Below are positions 60,891-64,000 of a stretch of DNA of 64,000 bases, piece after piece. The position numbers and the translations under genes were made by a program. How positions within the stretch are numbered: position 1 is the stretch's first letter; every line of letters starts with the position of its first letter. The DNA lies in contig JAGIAT010000002.1 of NCBI GenBank assembly GCA_017744715.1, positions 1 through 64,000 on the forward strand, in the 5' to 3' direction. Under the pieces are notes generated by a model, which was not told where the DNA came from, searched no databases, and worked only from the letters and a program-made list of their open reading frames with translations. This stretch comes from Niabella sp. (GTDB lineage: Bacteria > Bacteroidota > Bacteroidia > Chitinophagales > Chitinophagaceae).

Positions 60891-63473
60891 CTACGCCGAA
60901 TTACGACCGGCGTTAATGATTCCGAAAGAACAGCGCATGACCAGTTTTCCCAACACTTCCTGTAACGACTCTTCTTTATCATCATTGCCTTCACGCAGCT
61001 GTACCAATGCATATTGCTGAATTGTTACCAGCGGCATAACGATCCGCTCCCGCATGCGAATGGACAATTTGTCTACCGGGTAAGAACCCATTAAAGTATC
61101 ATACCCCGTTAGTTTGTAAATATATTGTTTGGTTAATACAAACTCATCATAAATCATCTGCCAGAGGGTGCCAAATTGCGCATCCTTTGCAATGTATGCG
61201 GTTATGGGGAAATAAGATTTACTCATGGCCATTTCGCAATTATCCAGCAGGGTTTTAAAGTACAGCGATTCGTTGTATAATTGCTTCAGCTCCTCAAAAC
61301 GCCCGATATATTCCATTTGCTTCAGGGCCGTGCCCACGCCAAAAAAGCCCGGTACATTCTGCTTTAGCTGGCTCCAGGCACCGGAGAACGGAATTGCCCG
61401 GAGATCACCCAGTGAAATGGAAGCCTGTTGCTGGCCCCTTTTGGCCGGCCGGCTGCCGATATTGGTCTCACTGTAAAAACGCAGCGGGCTCATCTCATAA
61501 AGATAATTGGCCAGCTGCGGATGGTTTTTCAGTTTAATATAGGCATCAAAACCATACGAAGAAAGTTCCTGCAGTAGTTGCTCCTGCTTGCCGTTTAACG
61601 GAGGATAACGGTCTGCAAAAAGCGAACTGGACACCCCCGCATTAATTAATTGTTCGATGTTGAACTGTGCAGAATCAATAATGCCAAAATTGGCACTCAC
61701 CGTTTGCCCCTGTATGGTCAGCTGAATTTCCCGGTTGGAAATATTGCGTCCCATAGATGCATAGAACTTATGTGTTTTTCCGCCACCACGGGAAGGAGGG
61801 CCCCCTCTTCCGTCAAAGAAAATCACATCAAAACCATATTGCCTTGTTATACGCGTCAGCTCTTCCTTGGCCCGGTAAATACTCCAGTTGGCCATCAGGT
61901 AACCGCCATCCTTGGTACCATCAGAAAAGCCCAGCATAATGGTTTGCGTTCCGCCGCGGCGATCCAGGTAAGCTTTGTATTCCGGAAGGGAGTACAGGGT
62001 TTTCATTACATCTCCCGCATTTTGCAGGTCCTCAATGGTTTCAAAAAGCGGAACAATATCCACGTTCATTTCCCCGCTGCTCACACCGTTTAATTTAAAC
62101 AGCCCAATAACCTCAATAATGCTCAGCACGCTGGTGGCATGGCTGATAATATACCGGTTGCAGCCCAGCTCCCCGTTCGACTGCTGTATAGAACGGATGG
62201 CATTTACCACTTCAACCGTATCCTTCACCACGTCGTCTTCAAATATCGACAGGTCATCCAGCGGTTTCAGGCTCAACAGCAGTTTTACCTTTTCTTTTTC
62301 CTCCAGGGTATCATAATCCGCCGGTAATATACCGGTTCCCGAAGCAGCGACCTGCGAAAATATTTTTTCGTGTACGGAGCTATCCTGCCGGATATCCAGT
62401 GATGCAAAATGCAAACCGAAGATCTCAATCTTACTGATCAGATCCTGTATCCGGGGTATAAACAGGCCATTGGCCCTTTCGTTTACAATTTGCTTTACGC
62501 CTTCCAGTATGGATATAATTTCTTTATCGGTTATTTTGGCCTCTTTTCCCGGAATAAACACCTCTTCATACAAACGGCGCTCAAGGTCGCTCATAATCTC
62601 TTCCACGCCATGAAACGTTAACCGGCGCTTTAACCGGCGAACGTCAAAATAATAGCATTTTAAAATGGCTCCGCGCAATGCTGCGGCCACCTGCAACGTG
62701 GTATCCTTTGTTACAAAGGGGTTCCCGTCCCTGTCGCCACCCGGCCAAAAGCCCATTTTGATCAACGAATGTTTATGGGTACCAATTTCAGGAAACTGGT
62801 TCTTCAACTCGCTCAGGATACGGCCCGCCGCATGGTAAAAAACATTTTCGAGATACCAGATCAGGCTTACCGCCTCATCAAAAGGAGTGGGTTTGTTCTT
62901 TTTGAAAAAGGGGGTTTTTCCCAGTTGCTGCAACAGGATATTGATTTCGCTGGCATCATTCTTAAGCAGCGCGTTGCTCAGGTCCCGGATAATTCCCAGT
63001 ACAGAACCCGGGTAAAACTGGGTAGGATGCGCGGTTAACACCAGCCGTACACAAAAATCTTCCAGCACTTTGTCAAACTGTGCTTCCTTATTATTTTGGG
63101 CCACGGCAGACATCAGCTGTTTTAATGTGCCCGGACCGCTAAAGTCGTTTATCTTTTTATAGGAGGCGTCTTCCAGCGCATCAAACAAAACCACCTGGCG
63201 CTCCACATACTGCACCAGCCGGAACATAAGGTCCAGCCGTTCTTTGGAGGTGGTAAAGGATGTGTGCCGGCTAAAAAAATCTTCGATGATCTCCACAGGG
63301 CTCAATCCCTTTTCATACCCTTCTTCACACATACTGGACAACAGCGATAATAAGATCCCCGTCTTTTCAATTTTATGAAAGGGCAAGGACGTAAATAAAC
63401 TATTATACAACTGAAATCTTATTCCGACATCATTTTTAAAGTGCTGAACCGATTGGCTGCCTACCACATCCAT
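60891..63473 (-). CDS. ppc: Phosphoenolpyruvate carboxylase
   Basis: This enzyme forms oxaloacetate from phosphoenolpyruvate and bicarbonate in the cytoplasm to refill the citric acid cycle. It is 860 residues long, in the usual range. Motifs are LTAHPTQFYPG (residues about 145-155, with the catalytic His), MGFWPGGDRDGNPFVT (about 244-259) and FFDGRGGPPSRGGGKTHKFY (about 549-568). The usual glycine-rich loop reads GRGGSxGRGG and the usual first motif ends TAHPTE. This Bacteroidota-type enzyme has GRGGPPSRGG and TAHPTQ, so it is a divergent but complete form. No partner gene is seen. Confidence 0.93.
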   Translation of the reverse strand: MDVVGSQSVQHFKNDVGIRFQLYNSLFTSLPFHKIEKTGILLSLLSSMCEEGYEKGLSPVEIIEDFFSRHTSFTTSKERLDLMFRLVQYVERQVVLFDALEDASYKKINDFSGPGTLKQLMSAVAQNNKEAQFDKVLEDFCVRLVLTAHPTQFYPGSVLGIIRDLSNALLKNDASEINILLQQLGKTPFFKKNKPTPFDEAVSLIWYLENVFYHAAGRILSELKNQFPEIGTHKHSLIKMGFWPGGDRDGNPFVTKDTTLQVAAALRGAILKCYYFDVRRLKRRLTFHGVEEIMSDLERRLYEEVFIPGKEAKITDKEIISILEGVKQIVNERANGLFIPRIQDLISKIEIFGLHFASLDIRQDSSVHEKIFSQVAASGTGILPADYDTLEEKEKVKLLLSLKPLDDLSIFEDDVVKDTVEVVNAIRSIQQSNGELGCNRYIISHATSVLSIIEVIGLFKLNGVSSGEMNVDIVPLFETIEDLQNAGDVMKTLYSLPEYKAYLDRRGGTQTIMLGFSDGTKDGGYLMANWSIYRAKEELTRITRQYGFDVIFFDGRGGPPSRGGGKTHKFYASMGRNISNREIQLTIQGQTVSANFGIIDSAQFNIEQLINAGVSSSLFADRYPPLNGKQEQLLQELSSYGFDAYIKLKNHPQLANYLYEMSPLRFYSETNIGSRPAKRGQQQASISLGDLRAIPFSGAWSQLKQNVPGFFGVGTALKQMEYIGRFEELKQLYNESLYFKTLLDNCEMAMSKSYFPITAYIAKDAQFGTLWQMIYDEFVLTKQYIYKLTGYDTLMGSYPVDKLSIRMRERIVMPLVTIQQYALVQLREGNDDKEESLQEVLGKLVMRCSFGIINAGRNSA

Positions 63474-63707
63474 ATGTTTCCTGTTTGAACTTTTAGAATG
63501 GCCTCCGGACGTTACGGAACTTTACAGAAAAGCACCTGTGCCGTTGGCCTTTAAACAGCGTTGAAGATACTATTTTTCCCCTATAACATTTGCAATTATC
63601 TAGTATTTAATCATTTCTTTATACAACGTTCAAGAATCCCGCATGATTCTTAAACATTCTCAAACACGCTTCCGGGTTTCAGGAACAATTCTAAAATAAT
63701 CCTCAAT

Positions 63708-63748
63708 AAAAAAGCCCCGTCCGGGTAGTACCAGAACGGGGCTTTTAT
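63708..63748 (-). terminator. Intrinsic terminator after rplQ
   Basis: AAAAGCCCCGT (63710-63720) and ACGGGGCTTTT (63736-63746) form an 11-pair stem around 15 bases. On the minus strand it lies 17 bases after the rplQ stop and ends in a T-run, and it marks the end of the ribosomal operon. Confidence 0.88.
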
Positions 63749-63762
63749 TACTTTAAAAAGAA

Positions 63763-64000
63763 TTATGCTTCTTTGTTTTCGTCTTTTGCTTCTGCTGCGG
63801 GTGCTTCTTCAGCCGCTGCGGGTGCAACAGCTTCTTTTACTTCCTCAACTGGAGCCGCTTCAGCAACGGCTGTAGCTTCATCTTTTTTCTTTCCGCTACC
63901 TCCGCGACGACGGGTGCGTTTGCCGGCAGCTTTTTCATCCGTTCCTTTACCGTAAACTTCGTTAAAGTCTACCAGCTCGATCATTGCTTTTTCAGCAGCA
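63763..64000 (-). CDS. rplQ: Ribosomal protein bL17, 3' part of gene
   Basis: Only the C-terminal part is in the window; the gene continues past the right edge. The frame reads AAEKAMIELVDFNEVYGKGT, matching the final conserved IELVD strand of bL17. A tail of about 65 residues follows, with a basic part (KRTRRRGGSGKKKDE) and then an Ala/Glu/Pro-rich part. E. coli bL17 ends shortly after IELVD, so the tail is an extension, as is usual in Bacteroidota. The ATG at 63984 is internal and not the start. The gene is normally last in the rpoA operon, which agrees with the terminator just after it. Confidence 0.85.
   Translation of the reverse strand, partial: AAEKAMIELVDFNEVYGKGTDEKAAGKRTRRRGGSGKKKDEATAVAEAAPVEEVKEAVAPAAAEEAPAAEAKDENKEA

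Overview
The window looks like chromosomal DNA of a Bacteroidota member, most likely of the Chitinophagaceae. The evidence is two SusC/SusD pairs, a FecI/FecR-type sigma/anti-sigma pair next to an STN-containing SusC, lipoprotein signals typical of the phylum, -7 promoter elements of the form TAnnTTTG, and small sigma/anti-sigma pairs of kinds common in that family. I see no rRNA, tRNA, phage, transposase or CRISPR array. The genus cannot be fixed from the sequence.

Layout. 0-3 kb: an ECF sigma factor with a small membrane partner, a hypothetical protein and a MurC-like ligase. 3.2-11 kb (minus strand): sigma factor, FecR, SusC with STN domain, SusD and a lipoprotein, with no degradative enzyme nearby. 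11-20 kb: a YdeI/DUF1905 protein, an FAD oxidoreductase, an S1/P1-type nuclease or phospholipase, a NatAB-like ABC exporter, a DUF2752/TM2 pair and a TonB receptor. 20-28 kb: an amino-sugar locus with a LacI regulator, NagA, an FHS/MFS transporter, a NagB-like deaminase and two secreted glycosidase-like proteins; palindromic operators lie between the divergent transporter and deaminase genes. 28.2-29.3 kb: a seven-copy tandem array of about 166-171 bp units. 29.3-35.4 kb: an SGNH esterase and a second SusC/SusD pair around a 24-bp perfect palindrome. 35.5-35.8 kb: a second array of three units of about 100 bp. 36-41.4 kb: a DUF3298-type lipoprotein, a membrane protein and an operon of sigma factor, anti-sigma-like protein and two paralogous outer-membrane barrels. 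42-48.5 kb: the rod-shape cluster mreB-mreC-mreD-mrdA-rodA on the minus strand, split by a repeat block. 48.7-51.6 kb: a transketolase C-terminal subunit and a fourth sigma/anti-sigma unit. 51.7-60.6 kb: a metallo-beta-lactamase-fold hydrolase and a rhamnoside-degrading cluster (GH127-like, GH106, GH78). 60.9-64 kb: phosphoenolpyruvate carboxylase and the 3' end of rplQ.

How the parts work together. The two carbohydrate loci (20-35 kb and 52-60 kb) suggest use of N-acetylated amino sugars and of rhamnose-rich plant or bacterial polysaccharides: SusC/D imports oligosaccharides, the esterase and glycosidases trim them, and LacI-type operators probably switch the genes. Four different sigma/anti-sigma arrangements lie in one window.

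The most unusual content is non-coding. There is a family of mosaic intergenic repeats at eight or nine places, including one block inside the mre/mrd cluster and a 140-bp cassette present in near-identical inverted copies 25 kb apart. There are also two tandem arrays, and a consensus promoter that runs into a terminator after only about 25 bases, which could produce a tiny RNA. No wholly new protein system could be shown from sequence alone.
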